A stretch of DNA of 64,000 nucleotides from Mucilaginibacter saanensis (GTDB taxonomy: Bacteria > Bacteroidota > Bacteroidia > Sphingobacteriales > Sphingobacteriaceae): positions 1 through 64,000 of the forward strand of contig NZ_JACHBZ010000022.1 of assembly GCF_014200575.1 (NCBI RefSeq), given 5' to 3'. Numbering within the stretch: the first letter of the stretch is position 1; every line of letters starts with the position of its first letter. The notes under the pieces were generated by a model, which did not search any database, was not told the DNA's origin, and saw nothing but the letters and a program-made list of their open reading frames with translations. The translations under genes and the position numbers were made by a program. Shown piece after piece: positions 27,458 through 36,337 of the stretch.

Positions 27458-28795
27458 TTAAGTTGTTGAAATTGGTTTTTGGCTACGTTTGGTAATAAAG
27501 TATATAACAAGGCCGGTAACAAATGCACAAAGGCATATCAGCGCAGCCAAAGGGTTTTCAATAAAAATACTTACAGTTACAAACCAATAAGTAGCAATAA
27601 AAATAATAGGTACCAGGGGGTACCACTTTATGGTATAAATACCTGTTTTGTTGAGGTGCCTGGTTTTTTTGCGTAAAATAAAAATAGTAACGGCCGCTGT
27701 GGATAGCCCAATGGTGTCAAAAAACATCACGTAACTCAGCATTTTTTGAAACGAGCTTACAAAAAATAAAATGATGAGTACGGCGGCCACAAAAAAACTC
27801 AGCCCAAATTCCTGTACCTGGGTTTGCTGGTTTACATGTTTAAATCTGCGGGGCAGTATCCCATCCTCGGCCATGGCATAATAAACCCTAGGGTTAGCCA
27901 TAATATTTACGTTAATAAAAGCCAATACCGATACAAACATCAATAACGAAATAATTTTATATCCCACAGCGCCAAAAATAGCTCCTGCAAGGGTAGCGGC
28001 AAGGGCGGTTTTATGCTGCAGCCCCTTAATACCCAAAACAGAATAGTAGGCAAAATTAATAAGCAGGTATAAACATATTACCGTTGCCATGCCTCTAAAA
28101 ATAGCCTTCGGGATATTAACCTTGGCATTAATGATATCTCCTCCAAAATTGATGGTTTGCTGGTAGCCCCCGTAGGTAAAAAATACCGCGACAAGACTTA
28201 TTCCGAACGCACTCAGGTTATAATTATTATCACTGATCTGGCCAATTGTTTTATAAACCTCTAATGTTGCCTTGCTTTTAAAAACAGCGGTGCAAAGCAC
28301 CAGGATCATGCTTATTTTAAATATGGTTAACACATTTTGCGTTCTGGCACTCATTTTAATACCCAAAAAGTTAATAACATATAAAATAAGTACCGATGTT
28401 ATGGTGATTATTTTAATGCCCATATCGTTTTGAAGGCTTGGCGGCATAATAACCGGGTTAATATATTCGGCCCCTATAAGTGCCACCGCCGCCACCGAAG
28501 CTGCATTGCTGATAACCAGTATCCAGTTAATCATAAAGGCAAAAGCCGGGTGAAAGCAATGCGAAAAAACCTTATAGAAACCGCCTGTGGTAGGGTAGCG
28601 CGCACCAATTTCGGCAAAGGTGAGCGCACCGCATAAACTCACTGCGCCTCCAAAAAACCAGGCTCCGAAATATAAGAACGGATTACTTGAACTAATAGCA
28701 ACTTCGCCCGGAGTTGCAAAAATTCCCATACCTATTACCAGACTAATAACAATCATTGAAAGATCAAAGCGGTTAAGTTTGGGCGTAATGCTCAT
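27458..28795 (-). CDS. APC-family amino acid permease
   Basis: This 445-residue inner-membrane protein has about twelve hydrophobic helices. The N-terminal APC signature is SLVIGMGIFATPGEVA, followed by FFGGAVSLCGALTFAEIGARYPTTGG split around residue 55. LAFINVNIMANPRVYYAMAEDGILP near helix 8 is also typical of amino acid/polyamine permeases. It is the first gene of a two-gene unit with the PLP enzyme downstream (two-base gap). The substrate is probably an amino acid handled by that enzyme. The upstream region (28796-29143) is shared with the divergent LacI gene. Confidence 0.9.
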   Translation of the reverse strand: MSITPKLNRFDLSMIVISLVIGMGIFATPGEVAISSSNPFLYFGAWFFGGAVSLCGALTFAEIGARYPTTGGFYKVFSHCFHPAFAFMINWILVISNAASVAAVALIGAEYINPVIMPPSLQNDMGIKIITITSVLILYVINFLGIKMSARTQNVLTIFKISMILVLCTAVFKSKATLEVYKTIGQISDNNYNLSAFGISLVAVFFTYGGYQQTINFGGDIINAKVNIPKAIFRGMATVICLYLLINFAYYSVLGIKGLQHKTALAATLAGAIFGAVGYKIISLLMFVSVLAFINVNIMANPRVYYAMAEDGILPRRFKHVNQQTQVQEFGLSFFVAAVLIILFFVSSFQKMLSYVMFFDTIGLSTAAVTIFILRKKTRHLNKTGIYTIKWYPLVPIIFIATYWFVTVSIFIENPLAALICLCAFVTGLVIYFITKRSQKPISTT

Positions 28796-29143
28796 AGTTA
28801 ATAAGATGATTTCAATGTTTAATATTAGGGGACTATTAATTTTACAAAGGTAATTTAAACATATTTATCAAATTTTCTTAAATTAGTAAAAGGTTTTAGC
28901 AATAGAGCGCAGGTTAAATCCAATTCAATAAACCAATTAGTTAGAAAAACGTAAATTGTTCTGCCGGGTTAGGGGCGTATTGTAGCCACTGCCTCAAATG
29001 TTAATTATTGTTAATAATATTTATGATTAATACGGTTGTAGAGTCAACCGTATCAGAAATTTATATTTTTGACAAGTTGGCTTATTGTTGAATTTATTTC
29101 CGATAATGTACAAACCTGAAAATCACTAAGAGAGCCGTGTATA
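28796..29143. other. Divergent promoter region between the permease and lacI-type genes
   Basis: A 348-base AT-rich region without a gene. It must hold both promoters. The only clear structure is the inverted repeat at 29030-29053. TATTTTTG at 29064-29071 resembles a -7 element for the regulator gene, but no well-spaced -33 was found. Confidence 0.5.
29030..29053. promoter_or_regulatory. Inverted repeat upstream of the LacI-type regulator
   Basis: ATACGGTTG and CAACCGTAT are perfect 9-bp arms with a 6-base spacer. It lies about 90 bases before the regulator start and just before a possible -7 element, so it may be an operator. It differs from the GATAAAACGTTTTATC-type sites upstream of susC, so a different protein would bind. 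Confidence 0.4.
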
Positions 29144-30187
29144 ATGATTAATAAAAAAGTTTCCATTAAGGATATAGCAAAACTTACCAATACCTCTATA
29201 ACAACTGTTTCGTTTGTTTTAAATGGTAAGGGACGTATCAGTAAAGAAATCACGAAAAAAATATTAGACGTAGCTGCCAAAATCGGTTATGAACCAAACC
29301 GTATGGCTGTTGGTTTACGTACGGGAGTTTCAAAAGTGATTGGGTTGGTTGTTGAAACCATCGGTGGTCCATTTTTTGGTGCAATGGCTAAGGTTATTGA
29401 AGAAGAGGCCGAAAAGGTTGGCTACAGGATTATTTATTGCAGCACCAATAACAATATACAGAAAGGGAAGGATGTGATCAGGATGTTATCACATCAGCTG
29501 GTTGACGGTTATATTATTACGCCGATGAAGGGCTTAGAAAAAGATATTCAAAGCCTTATAGCTGACGAAAGACCGGTAGTGCTGATAGATGGTTATTTCC
29601 AGGGGTTGGATATTCCGCACGTACTGGTTGATAATTACGGTGGCGCCTATAGCGCAGTTGATTGTCTGATTAAAGCCGGGTACAAGAAAATAGGGTTTAT
29701 AACTGCCGATCTGGATCTCATTCAGTTGCATGACCGTATGATGGGCTATAAAGGCGCATTAAAGGCAGGTGGTTTAAAGGATGATAAAAAGATGATTTTT
29801 AAACTGCCTTTTGATATTGATAAAAACGAAGCCATTAATAGTATAAAAAACTTTATTACGCAGCATAAACAAATGGATGCCGTTTTTTTTACTACCAATT
29901 ACCTGGGTACTATGGGCCTGCAAAGCATTAAGGAACTCGGGCTAAATATTCCTGGAGATATAGGTATGGTAAGTTTTGATGATAACGAAATATTTAGCCT
30001 GTACCCACCGGGCATTACCACCGTTCAGCAACCAACTTATGAAATAGCAAAGTCGGCAATTGATCTTTTATTGTCGCAAATGAGTGTTGATAAGCACGAT
30101 ATATCAAAAATTAAGCTGCAAATTCCTTCAAAACTTATTGAACGGGGCTCTACTGTTGATAAGGAATCGGTTTTGATAAAAAAATAG
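29144..30187 (+). CDS. LacI-family transcriptional regulator
   Basis: The 347-residue protein has an N-terminal LacI helix-turn-helix (SIKDIAKLTNTSITTVSFVL, about 7-26) with the hinge region ending near residue 60. A periplasmic-binding-protein-like effector domain follows (about 65-335; VIGLVVETIGGPFFGAMAKV, VVLIDGYFQG, IGMVSFDDNEIF). It would bind a sugar and leave or join its operator. The perfect palindromes at 30423 and 30645 upstream of susC have the CG-centred form that LacI proteins recognise. It is therefore the likely regulator of the N-glycan-type locus downstream. It is oriented the same way as susC, 638 bases upstream. Confidence 0.9.
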   Translation: MINKKVSIKDIAKLTNTSITTVSFVLNGKGRISKEITKKILDVAAKIGYEPNRMAVGLRTGVSKVIGLVVETIGGPFFGAMAKVIEEEAEKVGYRIIYCSTNNNIQKGKDVIRMLSHQLVDGYIITPMKGLEKDIQSLIADERPVVLIDGYFQGLDIPHVLVDNYGGAYSAVDCLIKAGYKKIGFITADLDLIQLHDRMMGYKGALKAGGLKDDKKMIFKLPFDIDKNEAINSIKNFITQHKQMDAVFFTTNYLGTMGLQSIKELGLNIPGDIGMVSFDDNEIFSLYPPGITTVQQPTYEIAKSAIDLLLSQMSVDKHDISKIKLQIPSKLIERGSTVDKESVLIKK

Positions 30188-30422
30188 GCAAAACCTCTGG
30201 TCAATTACTGTGATTTTGATAATTTTCAATGATTATTGCGTGGTTGTAATCTAAAATTTAAATAATTTATTTAAGTTGTGAAATATTGGTAATTTATTAC
30301 TGATTTTATTACTGTATTTTAAATAAAGATGATTTATTGATAAAAAATTAAATAAAAATTTGGTAAAACAATTTACTAAGTTATATTTGAGTATTCTATC
30401 TTATAAAAGTAAAACATGCATG

Positions 30423-30446
30423 TATTGATAAAACGTTTTATCAATA
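30423..30446. promoter_or_regulatory. LacI-type operator 1 (perfect palindrome)
   Basis: TATTGATAAAAC is followed directly by its exact reverse complement GTTTTATCAATA, giving a 24-bp palindrome with a central CG. The even-centred CG is typical of LacI-family operators. It lies about 380 bases before susC and 236 bases after the lacI-type stop. Confidence 0.75.
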
Positions 30447-30460
30447 TTATATTTTAATAC

Positions 30461-30490
30461 AGTGCCATTGGGCAAGCACTTTTTTGTTTT
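30461..30490 (+). terminator. Terminator-like hairpin between the two operators
   Basis: AGTGC pairs with GCACT, with an inner TTG/CAA step, followed by TTTTTGTTTT. It could end the lacI-type transcript, or a short RNA started near operator 1. Confidence 0.5.
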
Positions 30491-30644
30491 ATCAGGCTGT
30501 TGTGGGTATTCAATTGGAAAACAGCAAACAAGTTCATTTTTTGGGTTAAAACGCTTTACAGGCATTTCTTTAATGTATCTTTTGTTTACAGGCAAATAGC
30601 TTTTAACAGGATGTGTTGCAAATGAGGGCTAAATATTGTCCGTT

Positions 30645-30664
30645 TTGGTAAAACGTTTTATCAA
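30645..30664. promoter_or_regulatory. LacI-type operator 2 (one mismatch)
   Basis: TTGGTAAAACGTTTTATCAA matches operator 1 over 19 of 20 bases and is a palindrome except for one pair. It lies about 160 bases before the susC start. Two sites about 220 bases apart would allow looping by a tetrameric or paired regulator. Confidence 0.75.
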
Positions 30665-30825
30665 TTATAAATAAATTATTAATCATTTAAATCAACTGAA
30701 TGGAGAAACAAAGACTTAGAGCTTAAAACAGGTAGCAACCTGCTACCAAAAACCTTACAACATTATCTGATAGGGGCATTGCTCCCATATCAAACAATCA
30801 TTAACTGTTCATTTAATTAAAAATT

Positions 30826-33800
30826 ATGATCAAAATTCTTTACAAAAAGAGATTTCTTTTTTATACCTGTGTAATTCCAATCCTGTTTTTATTTGGAATG
30901 CCTGCACTGCGTGCCCAGAATACAAACAGCTCCGGTAGCCAGGTTACCGTATCGGGTTTAGTTAAGGATGCCAGCGGGCCACTGCCTGGTGCCTCTGTTT
31001 TCTTAACTGGTTCAATGTCTGGAGTGTCAACAAATGCATCGGGTAATTTTTCTATAAAAATTGCAACCGGCAGTTCCCTCACTATAAGGATGCTCGGTTT
31101 TGAATCTCAAACCATTAAAATTACTGAGGCAAAATCAAACCTGATCGTAGTACTTAAAACGGATCAGAAGGTTTTGAAAGATGTAGTGGTTATCGGTTAT
31201 CAGCAGGTTTCACGCAGGAGTGTGAGTGCCGCGGTAACCTCTGTTAACCCTAAAGATATTGCAGATATTCCTACCCCAACGTTTGATGCCTTGTTACAGG
31301 GACGGGTAGCCGGCTTAAACGTGCAAAACTTTTCGGGCGAACCGGGAGTGCGCAGCAACGTGGTTTTAAGGGGTAATACATCTGTTAGCCGTAGTATTGA
31401 TAATAATTCGGGTTCCGTGTCAGGAAAACAAAGTTTGGCCCGTGCCTTATCCGGACCGTTATATGTAATTGACGGGGTACCGCAGAGTACAGAGGATATA
31501 GCCGCTATCAATTATGGCACCGGTACCGGTACCGATGTACTTGCAGGTATCCCGATTAACGATATTGAAAGCATTGATATATTAAAGGATGCTTCAGCTT
31601 CGGCCATTTATGGCTCAAGGGGAGCCAATGGAGTTATCCTGATTACTACTAAAAAAGGTACTCCTGGCAAAACCAGGGTTAACTTTTCAACCTATCATGG
31701 TATTACAGACCAGCCCAAGCTTGACAAGGTGCTTACAGGTGCCGAAGAAACGAGGGCAAAACTGGCATTGATAAATCATTATGGAAACTATGATAACCTG
31801 AAAAATATCCCGCAAATATTAACCGATACGTTAAACCCGGCATTTAACAATGCCAATGATTACCGTGGCGGCATATATCAAACAGGGCAGATTGATAATT
31901 ATGAGCTATCTGTAAGTGGCGGTAATGACCTTGTAACCTATCGTTATGGGTTAAATTATTACAATGAAGATGGTATTATTAAAAAAACAGGTTTACAACG
32001 CTATGCCTTAAACAGTACGGTTGGTATTAATTTATCACCCAAATTAAAAATCAGCACCCAGATCAGGTTTTATAGGGTTGACCGCCCTACATCGCTTAGT
32101 GACTTGAGTGGTAACGTAAATCCGTTTACCGGCGGTTATTATGCAAGCAGCCCGCTGCCACCATCCAACTTATACCTTTCACAGGATAATAAGGATTTTC
32201 TGTACGGGAGCACAAACGTATCAACAGATGCTAATACCAATAACAGTATCACCATTAGCCCTACAATTGACTGGAAAATATCTGATCACTGGTTATTCAA
32301 TACGGTAATATCGTATGAAAGTGCCGGAAGCCGCAGGGATGCCTACACACCCGGCAACATCAGGCAAAGTGGCTTTGGTTATGCATCAAGCTTTGTTGAT
32401 AACTCTGCCAACTACTTAATGAGCAACAATATTCAGTTTAGCACTACCCTAAATAAGGATCATCATATCAACGTGTTGTTGGGGCAAAATACAGAGTACC
32501 ACTCTTACCGGGCAACTGATGCCGAGGCTGACGGCATCCCTAACGATCAGATATCTATTGTTAAAGTACTCAACAAAAGTACTTCCAACGCTTATTCTGA
32601 TTTAATTGAAAGCGGCATACAAACCGGTTTCCTACGGTTAAATTATGATTATAAAGGGCGTTACCTGTTATCGGGCGTATTTAATGCCGATGCCTCTTCT
32701 AAATTTGGACCAGGGCAAAGGGTAGGTTACTTCCCATCGGTATCAGCAGGCTGGATTGTCAGCGATGAACCTTTCTTAAAAGCAGCTAAAAACTGGCTTA
32801 CCTTGTTTAAGGTACGGGCAAGTTACGGTATTACAGGTCGCCAGCCAGATAGCGGTAATAACTACCTCTCATTCAATACCTATACTATAGGTGCCGGTAG
32901 TTTCGTAGGCAGCAGCAGCCCGCAAACTGGTCAAAACCTGTCAAATACTTACAACGGGGTAGCAGCCATTGCTCCAAACTTTGATGGAGGCTTAAGTAAT
33001 AAAAACCTTACCTGGGAGCACTCCAAAGAAGCCAACATTGGTATTGACCTTACCTTTCTTGACGGGCGTTTCAATTTTGTGGCCGATGCTTATGTTAAAA
33101 ATACCAGCAAAGGTATATTTAGCTTAAGTCTGCCGGTAACCTCAGGTTATACCACTATTACAACCAACTCAATAGGTACTCAGAATCGCGGTATCGAGGC
33201 CTCATTTATAGCGCATTATTTTAATCCAAAGAATGCATTTCAGTGGGAAACCGATTTCAACATCGCTTACAACCAAAATGAGATCACATCATTGCCAAAC
33301 GGCGGCCGCGACATTTATATAGACCACTATGTTTTACGTCAGGGACAGCCTATCAATGAGATGAATCTGTTTCAGCAAACAGGCGTTTACAAAACAGATA
33401 AGGATGTACCTATTAACCCGGTAACCGGGCAGCCTTTAAGTTTTTATGGTTATCCATTTAAAGGAGGAGATCCGATATGGAAAGACTCCAATGGCGATGG
33501 CGTACTTGACCAAACAGATTATGTACCGGCTGGTAATCCTAACCCTAAATTTACAGGCGGTTTTAATAACGTTTTCAGTTACAAAAACTGGGGAGTGTCT
33601 GTGTTCTGTACATTTACGCTTGGCCGTGATATTTTTAACGACTATTTGGTTGGTAAACTATCACACCTGGTACCAACTGATGATGGTAACCCCGATCCGC
33701 TGCATGATATTACCAATAACGCTTTTCCTGATCTGTCAGGCATTAATTACTGGCAAAACCCTGGCGATAATGCCCAATATCCTTCACTAAGCTCCGTAAG

Positions 33801-34080
33801 CGGAACAAGGTATAAATATGCGGCATCAAGCTCTGCCTGGGTTGAGAACGGAAGTTACCTGCGTGTAAAAACGGTGTCGCTGTCATACGCATTCAATCAA
33901 AGTGTTTTAAGAAGCCTGCACTTAACCCGGTTAAGGGTTTACGGCATGGTTGATAACCTGCACATTTTCCAAAAATCAAATGTACCTGATGCCGAAGAGG
34001 TGGATGCTTTTGGTATTTACAATGGCAGCGGTTACCCTATACCTAAAAAGTTCACATTGGGTGTTGATTTAACTCTTTAA
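30826..34080 (+). CDS. SusC-like TonB-dependent transporter (second glycan locus)
   Basis: The 1084-residue outer-membrane protein has an N-terminal signal peptide (ends near LRAQ) and a carboxypeptidase-regulatory-like domain (about 40-120; VSGLVKDASGPLPGASVFL). The plug carries KDVVVIGYQQVSRRSVSAAV, and a long beta-barrel ends in TLGVDLTL. It imports oligosaccharides with the SusD protein encoded 30 bases downstream. The next genes (lipoproteins, BSP peptidase, fucosidase and mannosidase) point to glycoprotein N-glycans. Two LacI-type sites upstream suggest sugar-dependent control. Confidence 0.93.
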   Translation: MIKILYKKRFLFYTCVIPILFLFGMPALRAQNTNSSGSQVTVSGLVKDASGPLPGASVFLTGSMSGVSTNASGNFSIKIATGSSLTIRMLGFESQTIKITEAKSNLIVVLKTDQKVLKDVVVIGYQQVSRRSVSAAVTSVNPKDIADIPTPTFDALLQGRVAGLNVQNFSGEPGVRSNVVLRGNTSVSRSIDNNSGSVSGKQSLARALSGPLYVIDGVPQSTEDIAAINYGTGTGTDVLAGIPINDIESIDILKDASASAIYGSRGANGVILITTKKGTPGKTRVNFSTYHGITDQPKLDKVLTGAEETRAKLALINHYGNYDNLKNIPQILTDTLNPAFNNANDYRGGIYQTGQIDNYELSVSGGNDLVTYRYGLNYYNEDGIIKKTGLQRYALNSTVGINLSPKLKISTQIRFYRVDRPTSLSDLSGNVNPFTGGYYASSPLPPSNLYLSQDNKDFLYGSTNVSTDANTNNSITISPTIDWKISDHWLFNTVISYESAGSRRDAYTPGNIRQSGFGYASSFVDNSANYLMSNNIQFSTTLNKDHHINVLLGQNTEYHSYRATDAEADGIPNDQISIVKVLNKSTSNAYSDLIESGIQTGFLRLNYDYKGRYLLSGVFNADASSKFGPGQRVGYFPSVSAGWIVSDEPFLKAAKNWLTLFKVRASYGITGRQPDSGNNYLSFNTYTIGAGSFVGSSSPQTGQNLSNTYNGVAAIAPNFDGGLSNKNLTWEHSKEANIGIDLTFLDGRFNFVADAYVKNTSKGIFSLSLPVTSGYTTITTNSIGTQNRGIEASFIAHYFNPKNAFQWETDFNIAYNQNEITSLPNGGRDIYIDHYVLRQGQPINEMNLFQQTGVYKTDKDVPINPVTGQPLSFYGYPFKGGDPIWKDSNGDGVLDQTDYVPAGNPNPKFTGGFNNVFSYKNWGVSVFCTFTLGRDIFNDYLVGKLSHLVPTDDGNPDPLHDITNNAFPDLSGINYWQNPGDNAQYPSLSSVSGTRYKYAASSSAWVENGSYLRVKTVSLSYAFNQSVLRSLHLTRLRVYGMVDNLHIFQKSNVPDAEEVDAFGIYNGSGYPIPKKFTLGVDLTL

Positions 34081-34110
34081 TATTTAATGGGTAATTAAAA
34101 CGAAAAAGAA

Positions 34111-35604
34111 ATGAAAAGCAAAATATTAAAATATACAACCGGATTATTGTTAATAACCGGCCTGATAAGCGGAACATCCTGCAAAAAAATACTGGATGTT
34201 GAACCTCACAACTCAACCTTTACCAACGCTTATTTTACCAACGGAACTGATGCTAATACAGCCATTGCAGGCGCCTACTCACTATTGCGCTCGGTGTTAC
34301 TCAGTAATTACTCTTTCCACGTATACGGAGATGTCCCCGCAAGCGAGTTTAATATCAATTCAGGTTTAGATGACGCTAACTATAATATCTCCAATGGCGA
34401 GTTTACCGGCCTAAACGTTGGGCCAGGTATCTGGAATTGGTTAAACTATTACCAGCTTTTGCAACAAGTTAACCTGATCATTAACAAGGTACCGGGTATC
34501 CCGATAACTAAATTCAGTAATCAGGATGACAAAAACAAAATCATTGGTGAGGCCTATTATCTGCGGGCGTTCACTTATTTTTATATGAGCAGGGTTTGGG
34601 GCGATGTACCACTAAAGTTGCAGCCAGATCTAGACGTGAGTCAGGCCATAAACATACCCAGAACCCCCGCTGCAGATGTGCTTAAACAATGCCTTTCCGA
34701 CTTGAGAATTGCCGAAGGCTATCTGGTTTTTGGTTATGCCGATGCCAGTCAGCAGGCAGTCAGGGCCAACAAAGGTTCCGCATTTGCATTGGAGGCCCAC
34801 ATTAAAGCATGGACACATGACTACGCCGGCTGCGAGCAAGCCACCGCTCAGGTAATTAATAATGGCCAGTATCACTTAATTACTGATACCTCGCAGTTCA
34901 GCAAAATATTTATAGGTAAATCAGCCGAGGGTATTTTTGAGATCAACATTGATTATCAGCAAAGCGAGGGCATATCTTTAAACAATCCGTACGGCAGTGG
35001 TTATGCACCTACCATAGCTTATCCTTTTGTAGCTCAGAAAGTAAACCTGGAATGGCCTGTAAACTCACTGTATGTTAAACAACTTTACAGTGATACTACC
35101 GATATGAGGTATAAAAAGTATTTCTTCCAGTCGCAATCAGGAAGCGGACAAACCATCAAATATTCCAATATCACTTACGCCGATGGATCGGCTAAAAATG
35201 ATCCGCGTTTATCCAACAACATTATCATTTTCAGGCTGGCAGATATCATATTGCTAAGAGCTGAAGCTTTAAACCATCTTGGTCGTGACGGTGAAGCCCT
35301 TGTGTTATTAAACCAGATCAGGGAAAGAGCCCGAATAGCCGACTATTCAGGAACTGGAGATAATCTCAATCAAACCATATTGGATGAGCGGTTAAGGGAG
35401 CTGTTTTATGAAGGGCAATCATTTTATGACATGGTGCGCGTTAAAACCATCGGCGACCCTACAACTGGTTTTATTACACGCTATCCAACACAATTTGACG
35501 ATAAGCGCCTTAACGCCGGAGGCTATCTGTGGCCTATAGATCCGAATATGTTTAAGGACGATTTTGTATTAAGACAAACACCATACTGGCAAGGTAAACT
35601 TTAA
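34111..35604 (+). CDS. SusD-like glycan-binding lipoprotein (second glycan locus)
   Basis: The 497-residue RagB/SusD-family protein has a lipobox (ISGTSCKKILDVEP). The usual helical repeats are present: KIIGEAYYLRAFTYFYMSRVWG and the C-terminal LDERLRELFYEGQSFYDMVR. It is the surface glycan-binding partner of the preceding SusC and lies 18 bases before a fasciclin-domain lipoprotein gene. Nothing in the sequence identifies the sugar bound. Confidence 0.93.
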   Translation: MKSKILKYTTGLLLITGLISGTSCKKILDVEPHNSTFTNAYFTNGTDANTAIAGAYSLLRSVLLSNYSFHVYGDVPASEFNINSGLDDANYNISNGEFTGLNVGPGIWNWLNYYQLLQQVNLIINKVPGIPITKFSNQDDKNKIIGEAYYLRAFTYFYMSRVWGDVPLKLQPDLDVSQAINIPRTPAADVLKQCLSDLRIAEGYLVFGYADASQQAVRANKGSAFALEAHIKAWTHDYAGCEQATAQVINNGQYHLITDTSQFSKIFIGKSAEGIFEINIDYQQSEGISLNNPYGSGYAPTIAYPFVAQKVNLEWPVNSLYVKQLYSDTTDMRYKKYFFQSQSGSGQTIKYSNITYADGSAKNDPRLSNNIIIFRLADIILLRAEALNHLGRDGEALVLLNQIRERARIADYSGTGDNLNQTILDERLRELFYEGQSFYDMVRVKTIGDPTTGFITRYPTQFDDKRLNAGGYLWPIDPNMFKDDFVLRQTPYWQGKL

Positions 35605-35622
35605 CCGTTAAATAGCATAAAC

Positions 35623-36312
35623 ATGAAAACACTAAAAATATTTATACTGGCCTTATTTGCAACGGTTGCGTTTTTTTCCTGCAAAAAGGAATACACCATA
35701 GGCGGCGATCTGTTTAAAGCGCAGGTGAATATGACCACCTATGATTATCTGAAAACCAACCATGCATTTGATACCCTAGTGATGATGATTGATAAAATGC
35801 AATTAAAGAACGAGGTGAATAGCTCCGGAACTTTCTTTGCTGTAACCAATTACTCCATACACAGTTATGTGGCACTAAAAAAAGAGCAGTTAGGCATTAT
35901 CAGAAATGATGAGAACCTTACTTTCACCTTTGACTCGCTCGACTTTAATTCGCTTAAGGACTCCCTGCGGGCCTATATGTTCAAGGATAAGATCACCAGG
36001 GATAATTTATCGCAAAAAGGCATATATCCCAAAGCTCAGGATGGTGAATACCGGCTGGTTCAGCTCAGGCCCACAACAGATTATACCAACAATATTTTCA
36101 CCACCAACCCGCAGTATATATACTTTACCAAAGTAATACCCAAAGTACCCGGCGGACCGGTACCGGTTGATATTGACGCAGTACAGCTGGTTGATCCAAG
36201 GCAATTGCTGTCAACCCTGTGCCAAACAACGGGTATAATTACCACAACGGGGGTGTTACATGTATTAAGTAACAGCCACACGTTCACTTACTTTGGCGAT
36301 GTGAATAATTAA
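35623..36312 (+). CDS. Fasciclin (FAS1)-like surface lipoprotein
   Basis: This 229-residue predicted lipoprotein has a signal peptide ending at a lipobox (VAFFSCKKE). The following region, MTTYDYLKTNHAFDTLVMMI then KNEVNSSGTFFAVTNYSI, matches the opening of a FAS1 (fasciclin) domain. These domains serve in adhesion and carbohydrate or protein binding. It occupies the SusE/SusF position, directly after susD, so it is probably an accessory surface binding protein of the transporter complex. The C-terminal third has no clear motif. Confidence 0.8.
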   Translation: MKTLKIFILALFATVAFFSCKKEYTIGGDLFKAQVNMTTYDYLKTNHAFDTLVMMIDKMQLKNEVNSSGTFFAVTNYSIHSYVALKKEQLGIIRNDENLTFTFDSLDFNSLKDSLRAYMFKDKITRDNLSQKGIYPKAQDGEYRLVQLRPTTDYTNNIFTTNPQYIYFTKVIPKVPGGPVPVDIDAVQLVDPRQLLSTLCQTTGIITTTGVLHVLSNSHTFTYFGDVNN

Positions 36313-36337
36313 TAAACTTTTTTAGATAGCTAAGAAA

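Larger units (their letters stand above)
30188..30825 (+). other. Long regulatory region upstream of the second susC
   Basis: A 638-base gene-free and very AT-rich stretch. It contains two LacI-type palindromes (30423-30446 and 30645-30664), a terminator-like hairpin between them (30461-30490) and a weaker half-palindrome TTAAAACGCTTTA near 30546-30558. A short hairpin in the presumed leader, GGTAGCA-ACC-TGCTACC (30731-30747), completes it. No credible coding frame is present. Confidence 0.7.

Noticed and set aside
30546..30558. TTAAAACGCTTTA as a third LacI-type site.
   Set aside because: Only one half matches the consensus and the flanks do not pair. Kept as a weak note within the regulatory region.
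30401..30595. A 64-codon minus-strand frame upstream of the second susC.
   Set aside because: It spans the palindromic operator and the terminator-like hairpin, has no family resemblance and an unusual composition. It is best read as a chance frame in regulatory DNA.
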